Shown here: positions 8,837 through 16,588 of the stretch, one piece after another
Numbering within the stretch: position 1 is the first letter of the stretch
Layout of the letters: every line of letters starts with the position of its first letter
DNA from: Spirochaetaceae bacterium
Lineage (GTDB): Bacteria; Spirochaetota; Spirochaetia; Treponematales; Rectinemataceae
Assembly (NCBI GenBank): GCA_025358255.1
Contig: JANYKC010000034.1
Coordinates: 52,253 to 116,252, forward strand
DNA: 64,000 bases
Direction of reading: 5' to 3'
Translations under genes and position numbers: made by a program
The notes under the pieces: model-generated
The model's database searches: none
What the model saw: the letters and a program-made list of their open reading frames with translations, nothing else
What the model was told of the DNA's origin: nothing

Positions 8837-9295
8837 ATGGAAACAGTGAAAGACATCCTGGCGGCTAAGGGCAGCGAAGTCCTGGGCATCGATCCAGACG
8901 CGTCCCTGTACCGGGCTCTCGAGAAGATGGTCGAGCGCAAGGTGGGCGCGCTCCTCGTGACGGATGCGGCCGGAAAGATCCACGGCATTTTTTCCGAGAG
9001 GGACTTTGTCAGGAAGATCGTGTTCAAGGGCAGGGACTGCGACAACACGAAGGTCCGGGAAGCCATGACGGGCGACGTCCTCTATGTGGAGCCTGAGACC
9101 TCGATTTCCGATTGCATGAACCTCATGACCGAGAAACGCATCAGGCATCTGCCGGTCATGCATGAGGGGAAGCCGGTGGGCCTTGTGTCCATCGGCGACA
9201 TCGTCAAGGCGGTCCTCACCATGAAAGACGGCCTCATCTCGCAGCAGGCCTTTGAGATCGGCCAGCTCGAGCGCTTCATCTCCGGGGGGCCGTAA
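8837..9295 (+). CDS. CBS-pair domain protein
   Basis: A stand-alone CBS-pair protein of 152 residues. Two CBS motifs are visible: residues 1-60, ending IHGIFSERDFVRKIV, and residues 75-135, ending PVGLVSIGDIVKAVL. The pair forms one Bateman module, which in this family binds adenosine nucleotides such as AMP, ATP or NAD and reports energy state. No effector domain is attached, so it probably acts in trans. AAGGAG lies 7 nt before the ATG at 8837; the longer upstream frame lacks a start signal. A sigma-70-like promoter lies upstream. Confidence 0.88.
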   Translation: METVKDILAAKGSEVLGIDPDASLYRALEKMVERKVGALLVTDAAGKIHGIFSERDFVRKIVFKGRDCDNTKVREAMTGDVLYVEPETSISDCMNLMTEKRIRHLPVMHEGKPVGLVSIGDIVKAVLTMKDGLISQQAFEIGQLERFISGGP

Positions 9296-9997
9296 CCTCG
9301 CCTGCGACTTCGCCTGCGACTTCGCCTACGACTTCGCCTGTGGCGTGGCCTGCGGGCGGCCTTCCGCCCGTGGGACGCGGAGCGCGCCAGGACCGCGGAT
9401 ACGAGGAGTATCCAGAAAACGGTCGTGAACCAGATGCTCGATTCGGGGATCGCGACGGGCAATGGCGATGGCCTGACCGGATAGACCGATGGATCGAGGA
9501 CGTTTCCATGGAACTTGAAGAGGCGCGGGACCACGAAGAGGAAGACGGCAAGGCTGGCCGCGGACAGCAAGCCGGCAAAAAAGACCCAATTGGTTAGTAT
9601 CCTCGTCTCGCGCCGCTGCGAGAGCACGGCCATCGTGAAGAGGAAGACCATCACAAGGCCAAGGCGGAAGAAATTCATCGCGGCGAAGACAATGCGCGCC
9701 AAGTCGCCCATCGGGAAGAGGCCCAGGAGCAGGGCGAAGGGGATGAGGGCCACCCCCCCCCAGGACGAGGGACGCGTTGAAAACCGGCGCCAGGGCGGAG
9801 ACCCCGCGCTCGCCGAGCTCCGAGATGAAGTGGTTGAGGAACGAGTACGGCTCGCCCGCCTTGCCGCGGTAGGAGAGGGCAGGGATGAGGGCGCCGACCA
9901 CGAGGACTCCTGTCGCGGCGAAGCCCCAAGCGGCGATTGTCCTCTTTTTCGGGATGAAGCTTGATGATCTTATGGCTGGACTCCTACACGCCTCCAT
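9082..9997 (-). pseudogene. DUF998-like integral membrane protein, frameshifted at a G9 tract
   Basis: Two reading frames join to make one polytopic membrane protein. From an ATG at 9997 the first frame gives a helix (WGFAATGVLVVGALIPAL) and the DUF998-like segment SELGERGVSALAPVFN. At a run of nine C on the plus strand (9753-9761; nine G in the mRNA) the homologous reading passes to the frame running on as LLGLFPMGDLARIVF and three to four more helices. The recognisable protein ends around 9370; the frame then continues through an Arg-rich tail made by a 12-bp tandem repeat and reaches a stop only at 9082, antisense inside the CBS gene. It is either a pseudogene, a phase-variable gene or a homopolymer sequencing error. 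Confidence 0.6.
9301..9336. repeat. 12-bp tandem repeat, three copies
   Basis: CCTGCGACTTCG occurs twice exactly and once with one change (9325-9336), directly after the CBS gene stop. Read on the minus strand it encodes the Arg/Ser-rich tail of the broken membrane protein. Confidence 0.8.
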
Positions 9998-10088
9998 GAT
10001 GGACCTGGATGGGGTGGGCAAGCCCTCAGTCAGGCGGAGAACACCCGATGCTCTTTCCGCAGAGGCTTTTCGCGCATATACTGATAGG

Positions 10089-11054
10089 GTGACATCAACC
10101 AATTTCCGGAGCCTTCGGGGCTCAAGATCCGCACGTGGCATCGCCATGGCCTGCGTTGCGCTTGTCGCCATCTCCTTCCAGTCCTGCACCATCCTCCGTT
10201 CGGCAAGAGGCGCCCAGTCGGTCTTCATGAGAGAGGAGGACCCCGTCTTGGCCGCGGTCACCTTCCCCCTCCTCATCAAGGCCAGCGAGATCCTCCTAGC
10301 CGGCTCGCCCCGGGACCAGTCCGCCCTCGTGATGACAGCTTCCCTCTACGTCATGTACGGATCGGCCTTCGTGCAGGGCGAGGCGGAGTTCCTGCCGGAT
10401 TCCCGCTATGAGGAGAAGCAGGCTGCCATGGTTCGCTCCGGGACCTATTTCGTTCGGGCAAGGAGGCTTCTTGAGCCGGCTCTCGAGAAGCGCGTTCCTG
10501 GGCTTTTGGCCGCGCTTTCCGCCCCCGGCGGGAAAACCCCGGCCGCCACGGCGCTGTTGCGGAAGTTGCTTCCGGCCGATCTCCCCCTCATCTACTGGAC
10601 GATGGCCGCCCTCCTCTCCCAGTACGCCCTCGATCCCCTCGACCTTGAAAACGCAAGGGTGCTCCGGGTCGCGCCTCCCCTCCTTGAGCGGGCCGAGGAG
10701 CTGGTGCCGGGATGGAACGAGGGGGCGGTGCAGGAGCTTTTGGTGAGCCTCTATTCGAGCCTCCCTGATTACCTGGGGGGAGGAATGGACAAGGCCGAAG
10801 CGGCCTGGAACAAGGCCTTTTCCTATTCGAAGGGACGCTCGGCCTCGCTCTACCTAGCCCGGGCCCTCTCCTTCGCGGTGCCCAATGACGATTATGCGTC
10901 TTTCCGGAAAAACCTCGAGCTTGCCCTCGCGGTCGATGTCTCTTCCACGCCGGACTCGCGCCTTGCGACCGAATTGGCCAAGCGTCGGGCAAGGCGCGTG
11001 CTCGCCGCCGAAAACCAGTACTTCCTCACCATACCCTCAGGGAGCCTCCCGTGA
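10089..11054 (+). CDS. tatT: TRAP-associated TPR lipoprotein TatT
   Basis: A periplasmic lipoprotein with a TPR-like helical fold. It fits TatT (Tp0956 of Treponema pallidum), which binds the TRAP substrate protein TatP. The order tatT, tatP, fused QM permease is the TPAT arrangement. The signal peptide (ARGIAMACVALVAISFQSC) ends in a lipobox Cys. The mature part is helical with repeats such as YLGGGMDKAEAAWNKAFSY and SLYLARALSFAVPNDDYA. The start is uncertain. GTG at 10089 is proposed because a TATACT box at 10077-10082 ends 6 nt before it, suggesting a leaderless message. The frame is open upstream to 9885, but there it overlaps the divergent membrane gene and lacks ribosome-binding sites. 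The stop overlaps the tatP start by 4 bp. Confidence 0.8.
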   Translation: MTSTNFRSLRGSRSARGIAMACVALVAISFQSCTILRSARGAQSVFMREEDPVLAAVTFPLLIKASEILLAGSPRDQSALVMTASLYVMYGSAFVQGEAEFLPDSRYEEKQAAMVRSGTYFVRARRLLEPALEKRVPGLLAALSAPGGKTPAATALLRKLLPADLPLIYWTMAALLSQYALDPLDLENARVLRVAPPLLERAEELVPGWNEGAVQELLVSLYSSLPDYLGGGMDKAEAAWNKAFSYSKGRSASLYLARALSFAVPNDDYASFRKNLELALAVDVSSTPDSRLATELAKRRARRVLAAENQYFLTIPSGSLP

Positions 11055-12058
11055 AGCATCGAAGCACTCTTATTGCCCTGGTCGTCATCCTGTCCCTTTT
11101 CTCGGTGATGCCGGCCTTTTCCCAGACCCTCTCCCTCAAGGTCGCCTCCTACGTGCCGGCCAACAGCCCTTGGGACCTTGGCCTCAAGCGCATGGCGGCC
11201 GATTTCGAACGCGTGTCCGATGGCCGCGTCAAGCTGGTCTTCCCCCAGAGCCTTAAGGCCTCGACCGAGAGCGACATCATCCAGAAGATGAAGCTTGGCG
11301 TCGATGGCGCCTTGCTCACCACCATGGGGATCGCCGAGATCTACCCCGATTCCCTGGCCCTTTCCATGCCCAGCCTCATCAGGAACGACGCGGAGCTCGA
11401 CACGGTGCTCGAGGCGGTCATGCCCCTCATCAAGGACAGGCTTTCGGAGAAATACGTCGTCCTGGCCATCTCCAAGGGCGGCTGGATCCGCTACTTCTCC
11501 ACGATGCCCATCCTCTATCCCGAGGACCTGGCCAAGCTCCGCATGTCGACGAACCCGAACGACGAGAAGATCACCCGCCTCCTCCAGAGCATCGGGACGC
11601 GGACGGTCAAGGGCGACATGGGCGCCCTCATCCTCCAGCTCAACTCCAATGCCGTGGATTCCTTCTACCTGAGCCCCATTTTCGTGGCCGCCCTCTGGTC
11701 CCAGCTCCAAGGCAAGATCGCCTACATGAGCTCCTTCAAGGTCTGCCCCTTCATCGGGGCCATCGTGTTCAACAAGGCGAGCTGGGAGAAGGTGCCGCCC
11801 GAGCTGCGGCCGCGACTCGAGGAAGTGGTGCGCCAGGTCGCCGCAGAGATGGCCGCCGGCTCGGGGAAACTCGAGGACGCTTCCATAGCCTCCCTCCAGA
11901 AAGCCGGCCTCCAGATCCCCGCCGCCCCCGCGGACGCCGAGGCCAGGTGGAACAAGGTCTATCAGGACAAGCGCGACGGCCTGATCGCGGGCATGTTCTC
12001 CCGTGACTTCCTCGTGGCAATGGACAGCGCCTTGGCCAAGATCAGGAAGGGAAAGTGA
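11051..12058 (+). CDS. tatP: TRAP transporter substrate-binding protein (DctP/TatP)
   Basis: A periplasmic solute-binding protein of 335 residues, typical for DctP. It has a cleavable signal peptide ending near AFSQ. Family features are LKVASYVPANSPWDLGLKRMA at the N-terminus, FPQSLKASTESDIIQKMKLG, the segment LRMSTNPNDEKITRLLQSIG where DctP proteins carry the carboxylate-binding Arg, and an AIVFNKASWEKVPPELR helix. It starts with GTG, overlapping the tatT stop (GTGA), with GGGAG upstream. Most TRAP cargoes are organic acids, but the TPAT ligand is not established and may be hydrophobic. It works with the TatT lipoprotein and the downstream fused permease. Confidence 0.88.
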   Translation: MKHRSTLIALVVILSLFSVMPAFSQTLSLKVASYVPANSPWDLGLKRMAADFERVSDGRVKLVFPQSLKASTESDIIQKMKLGVDGALLTTMGIAEIYPDSLALSMPSLIRNDAELDTVLEAVMPLIKDRLSEKYVVLAISKGGWIRYFSTMPILYPEDLAKLRMSTNPNDEKITRLLQSIGTRTVKGDMGALILQLNSNAVDSFYLSPIFVAALWSQLQGKIAYMSSFKVCPFIGAIVFNKASWEKVPPELRPRLEEVVRQVAAEMAAGSGKLEDASIASLQKAGLQIPAAPADAEARWNKVYQDKRDGLIAGMFSRDFLVAMDSALAKIRKGK

Positions 12059-14031
12059 CGAAGTCCGCGCTCTCACGGACCCTGCGGCGGGCCCTCCCCG
12101 GTGGCGTCGAAGCCCTTGCGGCCCTCGCCGCGCTTGTCCTGGTGGTCTTGCCTGTCCTGGACCTCGTTTTTGCGCGGGTTTTCTACCATGGGATCGGGCC
12201 CGCAGGCGCCCTCATCGACCATTCCCTTGTGGTGCTGGCTTTCATGGCCGCGGCGACTGCCTCGCGGCATGGAAGCCACCTGTCGCTCTCGGGATCCATT
12301 GTCGACGCCGATGAGGGCCGCGAGCCCGGAACGGGCCTTGCAGCAAGGCAGGGGCTTCCCCGGCCCTCCACCTTGCGCAATGTCCTCGCGCTTTGTGCCT
12401 CCTGCCTCGCTCGGGCCACCGAGGCCGCCATTTCGACGATGTACTTCTGGGCATCCCTCTCCCTCGTCTTTGTCGGCTTCGATGTCGCGGCGAGGGTCTG
12501 GATCATCCCCACGAGGGTTTTCGCGGGCGCCATCCCCTTGGGCTTTCTTTTCATGGCCATCCACGCCTTGGGGCGGCCCGGCAAGATCCAAGGGGTGGCG
12601 GCCATGGCCGGGATCCTCATCGGCAGCGTCCTGGCAGGCTCCGCGATCGCCAACCTCCTTGGCACCATGGGGCTCCACAGCGCGCCTCTTGCGGCAGGTT
12701 TTTCGGGTTTCTCCGATCTGTCCACCCGCCTTCTCTCGGAGGGCAGGCTCATCCTGTCGTTCCTCCTCATCGTCGCAGGCGTGGCCGGCGCTCCGCTCTT
12801 TGCCGTGCTCGGCGGGGTCGCCCTGGTATTGCTGGGAGGGACGGGCCGCTTCCTGGAAATCGCCCCGAGCGAGGCCTATGCCCTCCTGCGGGGATCCTCG
12901 GTCGCCTCCCTCCCCCTTTTCGCGATAGCGGGCTTCATCCTCGCGGAATCCGGCGCCGGGCGCCGGCTGGTCGCGGTGTTCCGCGAGCTCTTCGGCTTCC
13001 TTCCAGGGGGCGAAGCCATCGCCGCCGTCCTCGTCTGCGCCTTCTTCACCACCTTCACCGGAGCCAACGGGGTGACCATTATCGCCCTCGGCGGACTTCT
13101 CGCCGGCATCCTTGTGGAATCCGGCTGCGCCTCGCCCGGCTTCGCGCGTGGCCTCGTCGCTTCGAGCGGCGCCATCGGCCTTCTCCTGCCGCCGAGCGCC
13201 GCCGTCATCCTTTACGGCATCAACGCCCAGTACATCTATGGCGAAGGCTCCCGCGTCGACATCACCGAGCTCTTCAAGGGAAGCCTCGTCCCTGGCCTCC
13301 TCCTTGTCCTTGCGATGAGCGCGGCGGGGGTCTACGAGGCCCTGCGCCGGGGGGTCAAGCCGAGGCGCTTCGAAGCGAAGGCCGCGCTGCGGGTCCTCAA
13401 GCCGGCCTTGCCCGAGCTCCTCACCCCCGTCCTTGCGATGGGACTCTATTTCACGGGCACGGCGGGCCTCACGGAAATCGGCGCTGTGACCGTCCTCTAC
13501 CTTGTCCTGGTCGAAACGGTCTTCACCAAGGGACTCGACGTCCCGGGCCTGTATCGGGCCTTCAGGAGGAGCCTCCCCATAATCGGCGGCACCCTCGCCA
13601 TACTCGCGGTCGCGCGGGGCCTCTCATTCTACCTCATCGATGCCGACATCCCGAACCTTTTCACCAACTGGGTCAAGGCCACGGCGACCTCGCCCTTCCT
13701 CTTCCTCCTCTTCCTGAACCTCGCACTCCTTGTCGTCGGATGCATGATGGACATCTTTTCGGCCATCCTGGTGGCCGCCCCATTGGTCATCCCCCTGGGC
13801 GCGGCCTTCGGCCTCGATCCCATCCACCTCGGCGTGGTTTTCATCCTGAACCTCTGCATCGGTTTCTTGACACCGCCGGTCGGGATGAGCCTCTTCCTCG
13901 CTGGCTATGCCTTCAAGCAGCCGCTGTCCAGGATCATCAAGGAGACCTTTCCATTTCTCCTCGTGCAGCTGGCCGTCCTCATCCTTGTCACCTACGTCCC
14001 GAGCCTGACGACATTCCTGCTCAAGAAGTGA
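12055..14031 (+). CDS. TRAP transporter fused small and large permease (DctQM)
   Basis: An inner-membrane protein of 658 residues that fuses the four-helix DctQ part (about residues 1-190) to the twelve-helix DctM part (about 220-658). DctM signatures include SVASLPLFAIAGFILAESG, FTTFTGANGVTIIALGG, ASSGAIGLLLPPSAAVILYG, and near the end MDIFSAILVAAPLVIPLG and CIGFLTPPVGMSLFLAGY. It is a sodium-driven secondary transporter that takes substrate from TatP. It starts with GTG overlapping the tatP stop by 4 bp, so the three genes are translationally coupled. A hairpin follows the stop, between this gene and the convergent yiaK. Confidence 0.9.
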   Translation: MTKSALSRTLRRALPGGVEALAALAALVLVVLPVLDLVFARVFYHGIGPAGALIDHSLVVLAFMAAATASRHGSHLSLSGSIVDADEGREPGTGLAARQGLPRPSTLRNVLALCASCLARATEAAISTMYFWASLSLVFVGFDVAARVWIIPTRVFAGAIPLGFLFMAIHALGRPGKIQGVAAMAGILIGSVLAGSAIANLLGTMGLHSAPLAAGFSGFSDLSTRLLSEGRLILSFLLIVAGVAGAPLFAVLGGVALVLLGGTGRFLEIAPSEAYALLRGSSVASLPLFAIAGFILAESGAGRRLVAVFRELFGFLPGGEAIAAVLVCAFFTTFTGANGVTIIALGGLLAGILVESGCASPGFARGLVASSGAIGLLLPPSAAVILYGINAQYIYGEGSRVDITELFKGSLVPGLLLVLAMSAAGVYEALRRGVKPRRFEAKAALRVLKPALPELLTPVLAMGLYFTGTAGLTEIGAVTVLYLVLVETVFTKGLDVPGLYRAFRRSLPIIGGTLAILAVARGLSFYLIDADIPNLFTNWVKATATSPFLFLLFLNLALLVVGCMMDIFSAILVAAPLVIPLGAAFGLDPIHLGVVFILNLCIGFLTPPVGMSLFLAGYAFKQPLSRIIKETFPFLLVQLAVLILVTYVPSLTTFLLKK

Positions 14032-14049
14032 GGCCCCTCACGGGGGCTT
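14031..14049. terminator. Short hairpin between the TRAP permease and yiaK
   Basis: GCCCC pairs with GGGGC around TCACG, with flanking A-T and G-T pairs, right between two convergent stop codons. It could act as a compact bidirectional terminator, but no long T-tract is present. Confidence 0.4.
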
Positions 14050-15098
14050 CAGTCCTTCGCAAGTTCCTTGAGCCGCGAATACAGCGCTTCCCGCAGAGGA
14101 AGGCCCTTGGCCAGGTTCTCCGCGCGGATCGCCGCGGTCCTTTCGCCCGGGAAGGTTATGCGCTCGATGCCTTCTGCGGGAATCCCCCCATGGATGCGCT
14201 CGACCATCTCCGAGACGGCGGACTCGACCGCTCCCTTGCCGCCTCCGCCGCCGTCCCCTCTGCCGGGGGCGGCGAGGTGGGAAAGGTCGAAGGCGATGAA
14301 GACCTGGGAAAGGCCGTACTCGGCCTCGCGGGAGCCGATGGCCCCCACGCCCTCTCCTCCCGAGAGGATTGTCCCGACGAGGTCGAGGAGGAGGGAGAGC
14401 CCCGAGCCTTTCCAGAAGCCGATGGGGAGGGGACGCCTCGACTCGAGGACGGCGGCCGCGTCGCGCGTCACGCGCCCATCCCGGTCGTAGCCGCCCTCCA
14501 CGGGCAGGGCTTCACCCTTGGCGGCGTAGGCTTCCATCTTGCCGTAGGAGAACTGGGACATCGCCATGTCAAGGAGGACATGGCCACCATCGCGCGGCAC
14601 GGCGATCACCAAAGGATTGTTGCCCAGGAGGGCCTCGCGCGCTCCCCAGGCGGGAAGGTTCGGCGTGGTGTTGGTCCAGCAGATGCCGATGCACCCCGCG
14701 TCCGCGGCGCGGAGTCCGTATTGGCCGCCCCTCATCCAGTGGTTCGTGTTGGCGAGGGCCACGCAGCCCATCCCGGATCCCCGCGCGAGGGACAAGGCGC
14801 GGTCCATGGAGGCGAGGGCATTGAGGTTGCCCGGTCCCAGCTCCCCGTCCCATCGCTCCCACGCGCCCATGGAGGATACGAGGCGCGGGACGGCTCCCGC
14901 CTTGACCCAGCCCTTCTCGACGTAGGAGACAAAACGGGGGAAGCGCTCGATGCCGTGGGTATAGACCCCGTCGAGGGTCGCTTCCGCGAAGAGCCTCGCG
15001 CATTCGCGGGCAGGTCCACAGGCGAACCCCCGGGCTGTGAGGGCCTTCGCCATGACGGCTTGCGCCTCTTCCATCCCGATCCTTGTCTGTTCCTGCAT
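14049..15098 (-). CDS. yiaK: YiaK-type 2,3-diketo-L-gulonate / 3-dehydro-L-gulonate reductase
   Basis: An NAD(P)-dependent oxidoreductase of the Ldh2/malate-L-lactate dehydrogenase fold, 349 residues. It follows E. coli YiaK closely: DGVYTHGIERFPRF (catalytic His of the family), GPGNLNALASMDRALSLA, ALANTNHWMRGGQYG, IGICWTNTTPNLPAWGA, LDMAMSQFSYGKMEAYA, and GFWKGSGLSLLLD towards the C-terminus. YiaK interconverts 2,3-diketo-L-gulonate and 3-dehydro-L-gulonate, and in E. coli it sits beside a TRAP transporter (YiaMNO). Here the TRAP operon is convergent, not co-directional, so a shared pathway is only suggestive. The ATG at 15098 has GGAAGG upstream; the open frame upstream of it is antisense to other sequence. 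Confidence 0.85.
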   Translation of the reverse strand: MQEQTRIGMEEAQAVMAKALTARGFACGPARECARLFAEATLDGVYTHGIERFPRFVSYVEKGWVKAGAVPRLVSSMGAWERWDGELGPGNLNALASMDRALSLARGSGMGCVALANTNHWMRGGQYGLRAADAGCIGICWTNTTPNLPAWGAREALLGNNPLVIAVPRDGGHVLLDMAMSQFSYGKMEAYAAKGEALPVEGGYDRDGRVTRDAAAVLESRRPLPIGFWKGSGLSLLLDLVGTILSGGEGVGAIGSREAEYGLSQVFIAFDLSHLAAPGRGDGGGGGKGAVESAVSEMVERIHGGIPAEGIERITFPGERTAAIRAENLAKGLPLREALYSRLKELAKD

Positions 15099-15174
15099 CC
15101 CGCGCCTTCCCTTCCCGCCATGACGGATGGCGGGCACGCAACTAGGGAAGATTAGGCCATGGGGTACCGGATGG

Positions 15175-15819
15175 CTAGTGGAGGACCTGCACCTGGACGT
15201 CGCAGACGTCGGTGTTCGTGGGTCCCGACTTGACGAGGCCCCTGGAGCGCGGCCTGCGGAAGCGTTCGAGGTCGGCGATGGCCCCGGTTGCATCCGTGGG
15301 ACCGTCGTTCCCGTCGGTTCCCGCCGAAAGGAAGACGAGGTCCTCCCCGTCCTTCGGGGCGCGGCCCAAGGCGGCCAGGACGGCCAGTGCCATCTCCTGG
15401 TTCCGCCCGCCCTTGCCCTTACCCTTGCCCTTGCCCCTGAGGGTGACGGTCGTTCCGCCACCGGCGATGAGGCATGCGGGGCGCTGCAGGGGAAAGCCCG
15501 AGGCCGCCATGTCCTTGCCGATGCCAAGGACGAATAGCGCGGCCTCCCGGGCTTCCCCGGTGATGCGCGAGGAGAGCACAAGGCTCCGGTAGCCCCGACG
15601 CTCCGCCTCCGCAAAGGCGGGATCCAAGGGCCGCTTCGGGGCCCCTGGCCATCCGGGCCGGAGCCTTGCCATCCCAGTGGCGAAGGTCCTGTCGAAGGCG
15701 CCCATATCGTGCCCTGCCTCGTCCAGGCCTGTCTTGACAACTAGACGCATTCCGCCTTGCCGGTGCGGATCGCATGCAACCTCCCCCAGGAATCCATCGG
15801 CCTCGACGTGGAGACACAT
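15175..15819 (-). pseudogene. Remnant of glycerate 2-kinase (MOFRL / GckA family)
   Basis: Only the C-terminal MOFRL part is recognisable: CLIAGGGTTVTLRGKGKG, GGRNQEMALAVLAAL, SAGTDGNDGPTDATGA and KSGPTNTDVCDVQVQVL, which match the conserved end of glycerate kinases. The N-terminal domain, more than half of the usual 420-450 residues, is absent; the frame starts just upstream of the divergent GntR gene. Within the MOFRL part about 25 residues seem missing between PTDATGA and KSGPTNTD. A 6-bp repeat makes the unusual GKGKGKGKG stretch (about 15411-15436). It is probably a non-functional leftover, although the frame is still open. Confidence 0.6.
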
Positions 15820-15839
15820 GGCTGCCGTAAAGCCCGGAC

Positions 15840-15868
15840 TTGCGCGTCTGATATATCAGTGGTATATC
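15840..15868 (+). promoter_or_regulatory. gntR promoter with overlapping palindromic operator
   Basis: TTGCGC (15840-15845) and TATATC (15863-15868) are spaced 17 bp. A perfect 10-bp palindrome, TGATATATCA (15849-15858), lies between them, and GGTATATC follows. The -10 ends 6 nt before the gntR ATG, which suggests a leaderless transcript and autoregulation. Confidence 0.45.
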
Positions 15869-15874
15869 TATGCT

Positions 15875-16588
15875 ATGCTTCCCTTCCTGGAGCTTGGCAA
15901 AGGGCTTTCCCTTGCCGAGGCTGTCTATGCCGAATTCAAGCGTCGCCTCAACTCAGGGGAGCTGCTTCCCGGGGAGTTTGTCGACCAGGCCAGCTTGGGC
16001 GCGGAGCTCGGGATGAGCAGGGCCCCCCTTCGCGACGCCCTGATACGCCTCGAAATCGAGGGTTTCGTGTCCATCTACCCACGACGGGGAGTGATGGTGC
16101 GTCCCCTCGACCTCGCCGACATCAGGGACCTGTATGAAATCCTCGGCGCACTCGAGGGCGCCGCCGCCGAGCATTGCTCGGACAGGTTCTCCGCGGCCCA
16201 TGCCGATCGCATGCTGGCCCTCCTCGGGACGATGGACGCCGCCTTGGCCCGCGATGACTTCGATGCCTATTACACGGCCAACCTGGCCTTCCACGATGTC
16301 TACCTCTCCCTGTCCCCGAACGGCGAACTCAAGAGGCAGGCGCGAATCTCCAAGGAACGCCTCTATGATTTCCCGCGCCGCGCCTGGTTCCTCAAGGACT
16401 GGGAGCTTTCCTCGATGGAGGAGCACCGCGAGCTTGCGCGCCGCCTTGCCGCGGGCGATTTCGCCGGGGCCGCCACCTGGGTCCGCGATGTCCACTGGAG
16501 CTACACGGTCCAGGAGGCATTCGTGCGGGCCTACTACCTTTCCGCCGCGGGCCCTTCCTCCTCCGCGGCCAAGGCGGGACTTCCATGA
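15875..16588 (+). CDS. GntR-family (FadR/VanR-type) regulator of the hydroxyproline operon
   Basis: A DNA-binding regulator of 237 residues. The winged helix-turn-helix occupies residues 10-75 (GLSLAEAVYAEFKRRLNSGE, then ELGMSRAPLRDALIRLEIEG and a YPRRGVMV wing). The C-terminal all-helical FCD-type ligand domain includes YEILGALEGAAAEH and EHRELARRLAAGDFAGA with the His residues that usually bind a metal. The ATG at 15875 has no ribosome-binding site but lies 6 nt after a TATATC box, so a leaderless message is likely. The last codons overlap the start of the activase gene (ATGA), so it is the first gene of the activase-hypD operon and probably its regulator. The inducer could be hydroxyproline or a product; this is inference. 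Confidence 0.85.
   Translation: MLPFLELGKGLSLAEAVYAEFKRRLNSGELLPGEFVDQASLGAELGMSRAPLRDALIRLEIEGFVSIYPRRGVMVRPLDLADIRDLYEILGALEGAAAEHCSDRFSAAHADRMLALLGTMDAALARDDFDAYYTANLAFHDVYLSLSPNGELKRQARISKERLYDFPRRAWFLKDWELSSMEEHRELARRLAAGDFAGAATWVRDVHWSYTVQEAFVRAYYLSAAGPSSSAAKAGLP

Noticed and set aside
12393..15155. A 920-codon open frame running through the TRAP permease and across yiaK
   Set aside because: The product is Arg/Pro/Gly-rich low-complexity sequence typical of a shifted frame in GC-rich DNA, and it crosses two well-supported genes.
14049..15740. A 563-residue fused protein containing YiaK
   Set aside because: Homology begins at the ATG at 15098; upstream of it the frame is Arg/Ser/Pro-rich sequence from a shifted frame of the glycerate-kinase remnant.
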